A stretch of DNA of 64,000 nucleotides, from NCBI RefSeq assembly GCF_009730915.1, contig NC_052488.1, positions 17,106,305-17,170,304 on the forward strand, given 5' to 3'. The translations under genes and the position numbers were made by a program. The notes beneath the pieces are model-generated. The model searched no databases and was not told the DNA's origin. It saw only the letters and a list, made by a program, of their open reading frames with translations. This document shows, one piece after another, positions 1 to 11,936 of the stretch. Numbering within the stretch: position 1 is the stretch's first letter; every line of letters begins with the position of its first letter. The DNA is from Dioscorea cayenensis subsp. rotundata (taxonomy: Eukaryota > Streptophyta > Magnoliopsida > Dioscoreales > Dioscoreaceae).

Positions 1-3000
1 TTCTCGAAGCGTATGCTCGTCCAGATGAGAGATCAAACATAATTGCAGTCCTATCCATTTTTACAGAGTACTTTTTTGTCTATTGAGGAAATACAAAGAT
101 TTTATGGTTATGCATATTATAAGAGGGAGCTGTGCATTATATACTTTATCCGGCTATGACTAGGCCATACATGAATAAATTGATGATTTATAGTCTTAAT
201 TGTTGTGCCTTTTCTTATAAACAGGGAATTAGGAAGTGAATGGCAAGACACTCGAATTGTGGCATTACATTGTATCACAAAACTTTTGGAATGGCATAGA
301 GCTGAAGTAAGTTCTCTTCATTCAAAAAAATTATGATTTTCCATTTTTCCCCAAAATTTCTTTGGTCATGATACATTACTTGCATGATTTCTGTCTACTG
401 AATTGATTTCTTGATATACAACCAAGATCTACTATCCACTGAAATGTTTGATTTATCTATTTATTTAGATTTTTTCCACTCTTCACGAAATAAACAACAG
501 ATTACAAATAAATTCTTTCAGGAAGACTATAACATGATCTCTGTACATATTTTTACAACATCACCAACACTTTCATTATTTATTTCAAATCTATAAAAAT
601 AATATAAGAATATGGATCACGAGGAATGGGAAGTATAAAAGGTGGAAGTGTTTTTTCACATTATTATACTATGTCGGCCCTCCATTTTCTCTTCCATCCT
701 ACTGGTTATAAAATCTGATTCTGCCTACATCACATTAAATCTGATTCTCCTTAAAAAAATGATCTCATCCTAAAATTTTACTATCTTCACAATTTGACTT
801 GCTTTTCCCTCTCATTGACAAATGAAACTTTTTCTCTTCTTGTGCGCATATTCCAAGCTCCAAATGTCAAATTGATCAATGGCATAACACTACAAAAGAA
901 TTTTCTGCTAGTTGAGCATCACTAATTATATGTCTGAAGTAACTATTCTAGACACCATTTGATTCTGTGTTTCATGGTTATATTTGGACAAGCATCACTT
1001 TCTTTGTATACCAATGGTTGATAACCTCTCTCAATTCAATCACTTTTATCCTTATGATATTACAACTCATCAAATTAATATTTGAGTCCAATTCCTTTGT
1101 TGAATGCATTGTGTAACCTTTCTCCTCTTTTCAGCAGCAGTTTGGGCATCAAAACTTTCTCTGCTTGAAAGCATGAATGTCAACATACTTGCTTAAATAT
1201 TTGTTGTCTTTTTATAAACCTAAATTTTCTATTCTATATTATTCATTGTTGCTTGGCCAACATCATGGGTTCAAGTTAGTTACTAGTCAGCTTCAGTTTT
1301 AACCAGGTTTAGTGGTTAGGCTGATATTCAACCAAGGGGGGAGAATTGCATATTTGCATGCTTGAAAGTATGATGCTTTGTGCAAGAAAGTATCATGATA
1401 AATTGCCTTTCTTGGTTTTCAAAGTTTTGATAACTGATATTTTTTATCCCTTACAAATATTGATCAACTTGCTTGTGAAGCATTTTGTTTATTCTTGCCA
1501 TTGATGTACAAAGCTGGCATTATGGAGTTTAAAGATTCAGTTTTCCATTTGTAACAGGTACTGTCTTACTTCAACAAAGACATTGATTCCGTTCTCAAGG
1601 CACTATCAGATCCTTTGGACGAGGTAATTCATTGTAATTGTTGATATTTCTCCTGTACTCCTTTTATTTATCAACTAAATTGTGTCTGACAAAAATGAAT
1701 CAGTGACTTTTTCTGTGCAATTGCTTATAGCAATACCTTTTTACTAATAGGAGTACCAGAGCCCGTTTGGGTTGGCTTTCTGTCTCCCCAAGATCCATGG
1801 TTCTTTGCATAAATAACTAGCATAAAGTTTTGGTTTAATATAATTAAAAATGATGTAAAACAAGACACCTTAATCCCTTGTTCATCCTCCCTATGTCAAC
1901 CAGAGGCCTACTCCCCATCTTTATCCCCACCATGCCTTCACCCTCTCATGATCTGAATGTCATTCCATTCATGACCTGATCAGCTGATTCATGAGTTCTT
2001 GGCTGTTCATTCAGGCATGAAGTGAAATTGCCATCAGAGTTACATAGTTAAAACCTAATAAAAAATGTTGATGGTTTTAGCAAGAGTAATAACCACCACT
2101 TTAGGGTAGCTATGAAGTTTATGGACATATATAGAGAATCAACATTTACAAAGGTACACATGCGAAATAGTGAATTCCCCTGAATATTTTATCAAAACCC
2201 ATTACATGCATCCACCAGAGTGGATACTTTTGCTGGTACTTGAATTCCTTTATGCAAAAACAGCATGATAGAAAAGTCATGTTTTTGCAAATAACATTCA
2301 CCTTGATGAACTTTAAGCTTTTAAACTGTTCAATATCCATAAAAACATAGAAAATAAACTTAGAAGGGAGATTAATAATAATTTCCTTATCTATGGTTTC
2401 TTACCTGCAACCATAGATAAATAAAGCAGATAGTATGAGAACATCAGAAATCCTTTATTGAGTTGGGCTGTAATTAAATGGCAACCACATACCTTTCAAT
2501 CTTGTAAAATTGGTTAAACTGTTGAGTGGGGAATAGGTGAATAATACATGTCAAATTGCAAGGGACAAATTTGCTTTTTGTTCATTGATTATGAATGGCA
2601 AGTTCATTCAGCATCACAATTACATGTTTATTGTGAATGTAATTGCTTGATGAAACAAGTGATGCTTAGGAATTAAAAATAGATGATTTGTGAGGATAGG
2701 GTGCATAAACCCTTGCTCTGGCTCTCCCACCAAACATGATTTTGTACTATGTGGGAAAAGTCATGGTGGACCAAATAGAGCTACAATTTATGGTGGTTTT
2801 TGCAGTTTCTAAAAATTTGGTATGGTGCCGACATTCTGATTATGTATTTGTTAAACAGTACCATCTGTATCTTGTGCATTAACGTGCGATAACTTGTAAT
2901 TTTCTTTGTCATTGAATATAAAGATGAAATTCTTTTCTACTACAACTTTAGTCTACAGGATTGCTTTTTTGTATCAAGCAGTAATCACTAATTGCTATTT

Positions 3001-6000
3001 TGTGATAAGATAATTTATTGCACCATCCATGCCATGAGTCATATTTTCTTTTCTCATTTCTAAGAATAAAAACTAACACAAACATATAGTTGCAGCTTAT
3101 GACCTTTATATTATCCTGAACACTTTAGACTGACTCCTCTGCACAGGTGGTTCTACTTGTGCTAGAAGTGCTTGCATGCATAGCAAGAGAGGCTGAACAG
3201 TTTGATCGGCTTTTTGATTTTCTAGTGGAGAAGTTCAGAACTGATTTCTCATTTCTTCAAATGTACACTCACAAAGCAATTTATCTGAATATAATCATGA
3301 TAAATGGAAGATAATCAATTTGTACTTTGATAAGTTACAACTAGAATAACATTTTATTTTCTTCTGCAATTGAAGCTCCGTTTTATTCTCTCTTCAGGAT
3401 GGGTCCTCTAATAGTGAGAAAACTGTGCACACTTCTGAACGCAGAGCAGGTTCACCGAAAGTTTTCCTCACTTTGTGAGGGTGAAGATTACTTGAAATTG
3501 ACATCCAAATTTTTGCTGGTTTTCCATTTCTCAGATCTTTATTGTTCTTAAACAGAAATATAAACACCTTAGTAATGACTTTTGTGTTTGTTGATGTTTA
3601 AATTCTAGAGGCCAAACTTTCATTTAGTCAAATCAACTGAGTTATCTGAGGTGCGAGTTGTCCTAAATCAAACATTGATAAATGCTGCTGGAGAAGATTT
3701 GTGTCATTCTCTGTATTCTTCTTTGGGTTATTCAGAAAGTGGAACAGTCTGCTTGCGCCGTCTTGCTCAGGTATGAATCATTGTGGAGGTTCTCTGTGCA
3801 TTCAGCTGCAATTCTTGTGTCTCATTTAGGTTGATGCTTACAGGCATATCACCATGAGAATTATGTACTCCTGCCATTAATAAAAGAGGACATGAATATG
3901 ATTTCCTTCCCCTTGACAAATCTGGAAGCTTTTGTCTGTCTGATACAGAACCCAACTTTTGATTACAGGAAATTTCAGGTCTGGAATTTTTGTTATAAGA
4001 TGACTTTAACCTATTTTTATTTATCAGTTTAAAGTAAACATCATGCCATTTTGTTTTTGATAGTAGAATAACCCATCCGACTTTTTTGCAGCGCATTGAA
4101 CGTTCTTTCTGGTTGTTGAAGATGTTATATTGTCTTTGGATGTTGTTGCCACAGGTAAATTAGGATTTTGATAAGATTTAGGATGCACTGACATATTCAT
4201 GATATATATGTTCCAATTTTTCTTAATTGGCTGCAGATGTTATACTAATGAAATTACTTCCTATAATGACATGGTAAAATGGCTCTATAGATCATAGTAT
4301 TGGGAGTGCTGCAGTGGTTATGTTTTAAATCATTCTTCTAGAAAAACCCAGATATAATCTTATTGGTAACTATGTTCTCCTCATGTTCTCATGATTGGGT
4401 TATCAAATCTTTCAATTTATGAAAGCCTGTTTTACAATTTATGGCCTTATTTCCTTGGAAGATGGATGCTTATTTCTATGGGTGATATTATCTTTTTAAG
4501 TCAAAAGCTGAATCTTTTGCCACTTCTTTTCCTTTCAAGTTAATTCTGAGGAAATCTTATAGAATGATTCCTCCTACTTGCACTCACTTATTACAAAATG
4601 TAGGTTTTTTATCTATAACTTTTACCTTTTCATGGTTTAATCATCGCTATTACTCAAGTTAGTTGATGAGGCTAGATCCTGGGGGCCTTTCAAAAGTCAA
4701 AGCTTTTTGTCTTGAGACAATTTTTCAAATTTTCAAATGAATGACTCACAACTTCCATATTTGACATTTTTATGGTTTCTTCTCTACTTCTGTTGTGTAT
4801 ATAGTTTTCTTTAATCAAGATTGTACTTTTGGTCCCTTTCGTTATCTCTATAATGAGCAGATTATCAACCAATTAATGTTTAGATCCTCCTCACAAATGA
4901 AATACAACTCTGATATATCAAAAGGAGCTGGTGTGTCTATTAATTGCATTTTGTATAAAATGAAAGTGCACTAGGCTGAAGATATGTGCATTGACTATTA
5001 ATCAGTTTGAATTGCTTAGATCACTTTAAAGCATCGCATTAATTTTTCAAATCTACTTATTTGTCAGTGTGCAGATCATATATCATGTTTGATCTTGTAG
5101 AAAAGTGCAGTCTTCAAAAGCTTGATTGCAGCATATACCAGTTGAAAGTAAACATCACCTTATTGATTTTATTTCAGATAGTGAAGTAACTCATCTGACT
5201 TGTTTGCAGTGTATGGAACCTGGAAATTCTATTTGGCTGTTGAAGCTTCTTTATTTTCTTAGGATGTTCTTGCCAAAGGTAAATTATGAACTTGATAAGA
5301 TTCAGGATGCACTGACATATTTATGAAAGATATATATATATATATATCCATTTTTTCCTATCTTAAATGGGTGCACATATAATAAAAATGAATAGATTTC
5401 TTATAATGGCGTGGTAGATCATACTGTAATTATACTTTGAGAGAGAGTATTAGTGGCTATTACGTTGTATTAACATTTTTTTTCTGCAAAAACTAAGGTA
5501 CAATCTTATCGGTAAATCTTCTTGGCATATTTCTCCTAGGATTGAATTATCTTTACTTGTTTTGTTCACTTTGTATGGTTTTTTTTTCAATTTATGATAT
5601 TACTAGTCACATATAAACATGTGTTCAGCTACAAAATAAAGAGGGATTTCTAAATGCAACCAGGGCTCCAATTCAAAGGGTTATGTTGTAGTTATTTTAA
5701 TGAGAGGAGACTATTGGCTTTTTTTTTTGAAATGTTTAGAACAAGCAAACTGAAATTTGCTTAATGTTCAGATGCACCTCAACAGATTAAATAATACTCT
5801 GAAATATCAAAATTAGCTCATGTCTATAATATTGAGTATTTCATATAAAATAGAAGGATACTAGGTTGAAGATACGCACATCGGCTATTAATCTGTTTGA
5901 AGTGCTTCAGTCACTTCAAATCTGTTTTTCTTATCGGTGCGCAGATCATATATCATGTCTGATCTTGCAGAAAAATTCAGTCGTTGATCTATTCGAGAGA

Positions 6001-6051
6001 AGACTTCAAACAATACCAGAGCATAGTTTCATCTATCCTCAGTTTAACTAA
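1..6051 (+). CDS. VAC14: VAC14 homologue (PI(3,5)P2 scaffold protein), 3' part of gene
   Basis: VAC14 is an armadillo/HEAT-repeat scaffold that holds the PIKfyve/Fab1 lipid kinase and the Fig4 phosphatase on endosomal and vacuolar membranes. Coding exons read from the sequence: <1-67, 225-306, 1558-1623, 3147-3262, 3398-3518, 3609-3770, 3844-3978, then 4092-4154 and/or 5210-5278, and 5971-6051 (stop TAA). All junctions are GT-AG and every phase is consistent. Conserved blocks include ELGSEWQDTRI, VVLLVLEVLACIAREAEQF, GPLIVRKLCTLLNAEQVHRK, TELSEVRVVLNQTL and LRRLAQAYHHENYVLLPL, all characteristic of the C-terminal half of VAC14. The first exon starts upstream of the window. The predicted C-terminus ends shortly after the block matching the family's QSAAFK region, so the long low-complexity tail I recall in Arabidopsis VAC14 is missing. 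The terminal exon pair is duplicated (separate entry). I see no disabling mutation in the unique exons, so I judge it functional. Confidence 0.9.
4020..5142 (+). repeat. Tandem duplication unit 1 of VAC14 terminal exons
   Basis: First copy of a duplicated segment. It holds exon A1 (4092-4154, 21 codons, reading RIERSFWLLKMLYCLWMLLPQ less its first residue in part of the family alignment) and truncated exon B1 (5101-5145, KSAVFKSLIAAYTS then TGA). The similarity to unit 2 starts in the intron before exon A, runs through the intervening intron (shared text near 4160-4300 and 5290-5470) and stops inside exon B at ATACCAG, next to the start of unit 2. B1 therefore matches only the first part of the final exon, and its stop codon lies in material across the breakpoint. 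Splicing A1 to B1 would give a shorter C-terminus. Confidence 0.85.
5143..6051 (+). repeat. Tandem duplication unit 2 of VAC14 terminal exons
   Basis: Second copy, starting at GAAAGTAAACATCAC (compare 4023 onwards). Exon A2 is 5210-5278 (23 codons, CMEPGNSIWLLKLLYFLRM and on) and exon B2 is 5971-6051 (KNSVVDLFERRLQTIPEH and on to TAA). B2 keeps the complete family-like ending RLQTIP. A2 retains the EPG motif that I recall from the plant family and that A1 has lost. The acceptor contexts are nearly identical: GCAGATCATATATCATGT occurs before both B1 and B2. The unit is shorter than unit 1 because its internal intron carries deletions. A1 and A2 both have lengths divisible by three, and all junctions here are phase 0. 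Confidence 0.85.
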
Positions 6052-7587
6052 GCAACTAGCTGATCAGAGCAATGTGAACCAAGATAGGGGGAATACACAG
6101 CACACCAACTCAACTTCTTCATTGTAAAAGTTTAACATCAATTCAACATCCATATTCTAGAATTTCTAGTTGCTGCAGAAGTAAGTTTGCAAGACTCACA
6201 TAGGCTTGTTTTCCATGCTATAAATTTTCACTTGAATAATTTTCTTGGAATAGAAATCGGGCCTGGTTTCGTAAGCTGTTGTTGATATGGCATCATCAGT
6301 GATTGTGTTCACTACAACACACTAGCTGTGTGATGCTGCATACTTCTCTGTCAGCATGCAAATGAGTGTGATTCCCATGATACAACAGAGACAGTGGGTG
6401 TACATAACCAAATATCACCATGAACTGGTAGTAATATGATTGTTTACAGTTTCAGATTAGCTTTGGTTAAGAACTCATGAGATTGAGTGGTTTCTTTCTT
6501 CTTCTTTTTTTTTCTTTTTTGTTTCATTTGTTCTGTAAATTTTTCTGGCAAATAAGAAAGATGAATGAATCACAATAAAGTAGCCAGGAATTTGTGTAAA
6601 TGATCTCAAGTTTTTCTTAGTGGTGGTTGCTGTGAAGTCAGTTTGTTCTTTTGCTGTATATACTTTCTTAATTGTTTAGTCATTCCATAATACTAAAGTT
6701 TTTTTTTTCCTTTTTTCTTTTTATAAATCTAACAAGAGAAAAAGAATCAAAACTAAGAAACAAGAATCCAATGAGATCCTAATACAAAAGGGAAATCAAG
6801 GCACTAGGAAAGTAAAAGAGGAAATTATTGTGTTCACACTTTACTTAATTGGACTAGACCCATGTAAAGTGTGTTTAATTATATTAAGCTTATGTCTAAA
6901 AAAAAAGTATATGATGAAGGTAAAATCACCTACAGAGAAGTAGAAGAGAGAACTTATCAAAGGAAAAGTAGAGGTTTTCTCCTACACAATTAGGGCTTCA
7001 TTTAAAATAATAATAATAATAACTTTGGAGTTGAAGATCAAGAGGCAAGAGGTTTATTTGTTGTCTTTCCTAAAGGATTTATATTTTTCTTTTCTTTTAT
7101 ATATATATATATATATATATGTTTAAACATTAGTTAGAAATTATTATTACTTGATTTGTATGTTTGAAGCAATCTTGCAGATTTTTTTTTTTCTTAATTT
7201 TCTCATTGCATAGTGCATTTATCAACACCGGTTATTTTTCCTTATTTGAATTTTTTATGTTAATCTTGTTGTTACAATAGAGAATTATAGGAATTCTGAA
7301 TTTTTCATGTAACTCTTGTTGTTACACTAGAGAATGGTAGGAATTCTAATCATCAATAATTTATACACATATATATACACATTATCATTTGCCGATATTC
7401 ATAGAATATTTGTAAATTTTAAAAAATCAGAGAAAGAACAAGAGGGGAGAGAGGCAGGGAGAGAGAGTTGGGTGGGCCCAAAAGAGAATTATTAAAATAC
7501 TTTTGGGTTTTTGGGGGTGAAGGACGGTTGAAAATCTATTCAGATCCCTGGAAGGCGTGACTCATATATATATATATATATATATAT
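6052..7587 (+). other. 3' flank of VAC14, no further gene seen
   Basis: The 3' UTR and intergenic sequence. An AATAAA at 6574-6579 could be a polyadenylation signal about 520 bases after the stop. The rest is AT-rich, with poly-T runs and (TA)n tracts near 7100 and at 7565-7587; the latter flanks the palindrome-ended repeat that follows. Confidence 0.4.
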
Positions 7588-7844
7588 GAGAATCCATCAT
7601 CTAGGGATGTCCCTAGATTTCAAATCTATGGATGTCCATAGTAGCCATCGGATGAAAATCTGACGGCTCTTATCATTATGAACAGTAGAAACCGCGTTCT
7701 ACAGTGTTGTACAGTGATCATGAACAGTAAAAAGGTGTATAGTGTTTATATAATCAATCAACCATCGGATGATGATCCAACGGCTTAGATTTAAAAACAT
7801 CCCTAGAATTGAAATCTAGGGACGTCCCTAGATGATGTTTTCCC
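7588..7844 (+). mobile_element. Palindrome-ended MITE in (TA)n, copy 1
   Basis: A short non-coding element of about 257 bp inserted in a TA microsatellite. Each end carries CATCATCTAGGGA followed by the remainder of a 20-bp palindrome of the form ATCTAGGGAyGTCCCTAGAT, in inverted orientation. Its interior contains two related stem-like motifs, CCATCGGATGAAAATCTGACGG and CCATCGGATGATGATCCAACGG. The flanks are TATATA repeats, so the insertion target is TA. This resembles the Micron class described from rice, which also sits in (TA)n, but family membership is my inference. Confidence 0.8.
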
Positions 7845-7849
7845 TATAT

Positions 7850-8106
7850 GAGAATCCATCATCTAGGGATGTCCCTAGATTTCAAATCTAGGGATGTCCA
7901 TAGTAGCCATCGGATGAAAATCTGACGGCTCTTATCATTATGAACAGTAGAAACCGCGTTCTACAGTGTTGTACAGTGATCATGAACAGTAAAAAGGTGT
8001 ATAGTGTTTATATAATCAATCAACCATCGGATGATGATCCAACGGCTTAGATTTAAAAACATCCCTAGAATTGAAATCTAGGGACGTCCCTAGATGATGT
8101 TTTCCC
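7850..8106 (+). mobile_element. Palindrome-ended MITE in (TA)n, copy 2 (direct tandem)
   Basis: A near-identical direct repeat of 7588-7844, separated from it only by TATAT. The one difference I noticed is CTATGGATG in copy 1 against CTAGGGATG here. The pair arose either by recent tandem duplication or by insertion of a second copy into the flanking TA tract. Confidence 0.8.
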
Positions 8107-8436
8107 TATATATATATATATATATTTAATTTAGTACTCCCAACATTTGGAATTTCCATGACTAGAAAATTTCAATCTCAATTATTAATTTTAAAAGCAT
8201 AAATATATTTAATCAAAATTTGATTTTATATTAATTTTAAAATGAAAGCAAGTGTCATTAAAAAAAATATATATCGTTGGTTGTTTTATGATATTATATC
8301 TTCCTATATATGTTTTGCATAAATGTTTTTAATGAGATTTCTTGGATATATATATATATATAAGAGCAACATTGTTTTGTCAAAACATAATCAAATTTTC
8401 ATCTAACTTGGACTTTTTTGATCCATGATAATAATT

Positions 8437-8840
8437 ACGTACTACCTCTTCCATCGCCTCAATCTTGTAAACAAAAAAAATAATAATAATTAAAAGGTTG
8501 CAACTTAACTTATTTAATTGCCATTTTCAATAATCCAAAGTCAAGCTCCGTGTTGGTGAAGATCACAATTCCATTTGCATTGACAATATGAAACATACAC
8601 ACAGATACATGGGATCGAATTGGTCGTCTTACGTGCTACCTCTTCCATCAACTCAATCTTGTAAACAAGAAAAAAATAATTAAAAGGTTGCAACTTAACT
8701 CATGTAATTATATTTTCAATAATCCAAAGTCAAACTCCGTGTTGGTCAAGAAAACAATTCCATTTGCACTGACAATGTGAAACACACACACACAGTGAAG
8801 ATTACAATTCCATTTGCATTGACAATGTGAAACACACACA
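8437..8840. repeat. Tandem duplication, about 190-bp unit plus partial third copy
   Basis: Unit 1 starts at ACGTACTACCTCTTCC (8437) and unit 2 at ACGTGCTACCTCTTCC (8631). Both contain CTCAATCTTGTAAACAA, AAAAGGTTGCAACTTAACT and CTCCGTGTTGGT. A partial third copy of the unit's end (CAATTCCATTTGCATTGACA) lies at about 8805-8840. There is no coding potential. Confidence 0.75.
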
Positions 8841-8939
8841 GGTAAATGAAAATTCATCAATTGCGGACATTCATAGGCTTGGAAAAAAAAAATACAGATT
8901 CACATACAGACACAAATTGATATAAGAACAGTAGTTATG

Positions 8940-9550
8940 ATCATGATCCCACGTTTCAGACGTTTTAGATTGAAGTTTAGTACATTTTACTATTTATTTA
9001 TTGAATAACTATTTATAATACTTTACATCTCACTTTATATTATTTATCACATTATATTCTAGTTTTCACTGTTGAACAACTGTAATTAATTAAATTACTT
9101 TTACGATCACGATTGGATGATTCATATTAAAGTATTTTATATCCGACGTTTCACTATATAAATATTCATAATATTGTGCATCCCATTTGTACTACTTGCT
9201 ATAATGCAGAGGTTATGTGTAGTTGGATATTTGTTGGTTTTTTATAAAAAAAAGTTTTTGGAAGGTGTCAGTAGAAAATTGAGTTGAACGGATGCGATTG
9301 ATTAGGTTATTGTTATGATTACGGTCGTACGATTCAGATTAAAGTGCTATATATCCTACTATTCACCATACAACTGTTTATAGCAATGTGCATCTCACTT
9401 TATACTATTTATTGCATTATAAAAGCTACTGAGAGCTAGGAAAAATAGAGTTAAACGTCTGTAATTGATTGATTTAAATTAAAATATTATATATCCTATG
9501 TTTTATTGTGCAACTGTTTATGACATTATGTATTCCACTTTATATTAATT
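8940..9550. repeat. Degenerate tandem array, about four units
   Basis: Recurring text of the type GATTcAgATTaAAGTryTaTATATCC followed by CAACTGTTTATA, GTGCATCTCACTTTATA and ATTATTGCATTAT. It is recognisable near 8960, 9115, 9330 and 9465, with unit length about 135-215 bp. The array ends where the Helitron terminus at 9555 begins. Nothing coding is visible. Confidence 0.6.
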
Positions 9551-9554
9551 ATTG

Positions 9555-11936
9555 CCAGGCATTTTCCCCGCCTTTGCATCGGAGTTTATAAAATTTTGTG
9601 AGGAGTTTTGAGACAATATCTGTGGTACCCTGTCCTAATTTTTGAACCTCTTGCCTCTTTTTCGATTTTTGGACATGCATTAGGGGCAAAATGGTCATTT
9701 TGCACTAGTGGCATACCGAAAACCAGGGGCAAAATGGTTATTTGGACATTTTTCTTTCTTTTTCTAGTATTGAGGGCATTGTGGTCATTTCCATTTTTTT
9801 TTTTAAAAAATTCTGAAAATCTGAAATTGTTAAGGATAAGAGAGCAACGTGGCTCTCTCATCTTTCTCTCATTTGTTTTTCCTCTTATTTTCATTCATTC
9901 GGCCGAACCCTTGATTTTGAAAAAAAAAAATTATTCGACGAGCTTCTTCGGCGAATCATCACTTCTATCCTTTTCCTCTCATTCTCCTGAGCTTGGTAAG
10001 GCTTCGATTCAAGGTTTTCTCCTTATATTTTCTTTGTATTTAATTATTTTTGAAAATCTTTGAAACCCTAGAAATCAACCTTGGTTTGAGTTGTTTTTTG
10101 ACTCAAATCGAAGCCCTCTATCTTGTGATTCATTTGTGTGTATGTTTGTGAAGAAATTTTGTGATTTGGAGTTATAAATCGTCGATAAACCATCGATTAA
10201 GGCGGTTACTGTAGTAATTCTGAAAGCACTGTAGCACCAGAAAACCTTGGCCTTTTCTTGTAGTTCTTTGGTCCAAATCGAAGCCCTTCTTCCTAGGAAC
10301 TCATTGGAACTTGTTTTACTTTGATCTGAGGTCATTTTGGTCCAAAATGACGCCGTTATCCCCTCACACTTAGAGTTACAGGTTCGACATGTAACCTTGC
10401 ATTCGCATGCATTTTAGTTTCCGTTCTGGTGTTCATTAGGTTTTGGATTCTTTGTTTGACTCTAGGTGGCGAAGCTTCCTCCCAGGGGAAGAAAATTGCC
10501 GACCTGTGAGCGCGTCTCAAGACGAGACGACGTGTTTAGTGAGTGGTTTAATTGTTAATTGCATAGATTTAATAAGAGTATGATAGTATTTCTTTATATG
10601 TTTTATATCATGAATTTGATGCTAAACCAGATTTCATTTGCTATATATATATATATATATATGGATATTTTGAGTATGGAGTTATTTTGGCAAAGATGAT
10701 TCCAGTATACTTATACATATGTATTTTGAAAGATGCATGTTTACGTGTATATGTATATGTATTTTACATGCAAAGGCAATATAGATTGATGTATATTTCC
10801 GTATTTAAGCATCGTATGCTTGATTCCTCAAGTTGGAATCAGAAAAGAGTTGTATTGTGGCATTTGGATTTTGATGGTGACAGCGGACTTCAGTCCGACA
10901 CTGCAGTGTGGGGTTCCACGGTCCGGCCTGATGGGAGGCGGCGTGGTTAACCCTGGTTTACCCTGGTCAAGAGGTGCACAGAGCCATTGACAGGGGGTTC
11001 TTTTATGTGAGAAACCCGGGGTCACCACACGGGGATCTCAGTGGCCAACGCCAAGGAAAGGCAACCCTTTTAAATTTTTAAAAAAAGTTTTAAAAACTCC
11101 TTGGTGGTCCTATAGCTAGTCGCGGCCACGATTAGCGTGGGAATTGTTTTAGGTCAGCCTGTATTTTGGACTTATGTTCATTGTGTTTTAAAATGTTATT
11201 TGTTTTTGATAAACCTTGTGTTATTTGTTAATATGTTGAATACTTGGAATTGATTTTATATGTTATTATTCGTGTGGAATTACTATTTGAAATATTTTAT
11301 CACTCTATTACATCTATGCTGACACCACTCACTGGGTAACATCTGTTACTCAGTACTCTCTCTTCTTCTTCCTCAGGTTGCGACGTTGGACTGAGTTGTG
11401 CTGGGCAGGCAGTAGGTTGACTTACTCTTTTTCTCCTTGTTTAGGTTAGTGCAGTGTGCATGTAAATTTTATGGATCCACTAGACTCAACTTTTGTGTAT
11501 TTGTATTTTCTGGTTGTATTTGGAACTCTGGCTGGTTCTGTAGTGGAGGTTGTTTCCCTCTTCAGTTCATTGTGGTAGCGGGTTTGTTTTGAGCCTTACG
11601 ATGACTTGGAGGTAGGATGCGGTAGGGTCCACTCATTGTTGTGACGATTGCCACGTGCCCGGCTAGGGTCAGGGCATGACAATATCATATATAAAATAAT
11701 ATAATTAAACAACTTCTACCATAGAAACTACTTTATACCTTAGATTTCAAAGTTCTTATGGACATTTATTATATAAATAATTAGATATAATAAATGTTTT
11801 TCAATTATAAATATTATAAGTAATATAAATAAAAATTTAAATGTTATTAAAAAAATTTGAAATTATTCCTTGAAACGCTCTAGGAGTATATTATACATCT
11901 ATTTTAATAGTATATATATTATATATATACTATAGA
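9555..11936 (-). mobile_element. Non-autonomous Helitron split by a solo LTR
   Basis: Read on the minus strand, the right side (11687-11936) and left side (9555-9615) together match the Helitron at 28383-28751: a 5' zone ACTATTAAAATAGATGTATA, then the CTCCnnnAGyGTTTC motif, and a 3' end with AAAACTCC, GCGAAG-like text and GGGGAAAATGCCTGG. The terminus reads CTGG, which fits the CTRR rule for Helitron 3' ends. The 5' TC is placed at 11936 with doubt, because the end lies in a TA-rich tract. Without the LTR and one TSD copy the element would be about 316 bp. Confidence 0.65.
9621..11681 (+). mobile_element. Solo LTR (family member 1), 5-bp TSD ATATC
   Basis: A 2061-bp element with TG...CA ends (TGTGGTACCC to GGGCATGACA), flanked by identical ATATC at 9616-9620 and 11682-11686. 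No internal gag-pol, primer-binding site or second LTR is present, so it is a solo LTR left by LTR-LTR recombination. It shares ordered motifs with the LTR at 21764-24008: GGGGTCACCACAC, a CGCGGCCAC/CGCGACCAC motif, CACTCACTGrGTrAC and GCAGGCAGTAG. The open frame at 9608-10063 lies within it and is not a gene. Strand is given in the TG-to-CA reading direction. The superfamily, probably Ty3/Gypsy by length, is not proven. Confidence 0.85.

Noticed and set aside
4092..5145. VAC14 homologue as a pseudogene
   Set aside because: The B1 stop lies in a duplicated, truncated exon. A complete in-frame path exists through 5210-5278 and 5971-6051, and all unique exons are intact.
7080..8130. TA tracts as a replication origin or matrix attachment region
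   Set aside because: Similar (TA)n runs occur more than ten times in the window and serve as MITE targets. Nothing specific marks this one.
9608..10063. 151-codon plus-strand open frame
   Set aside because: It begins inside the target region and lies almost wholly in the solo LTR. It is T-rich and hydrophobic by composition, with no domain and no splice context.
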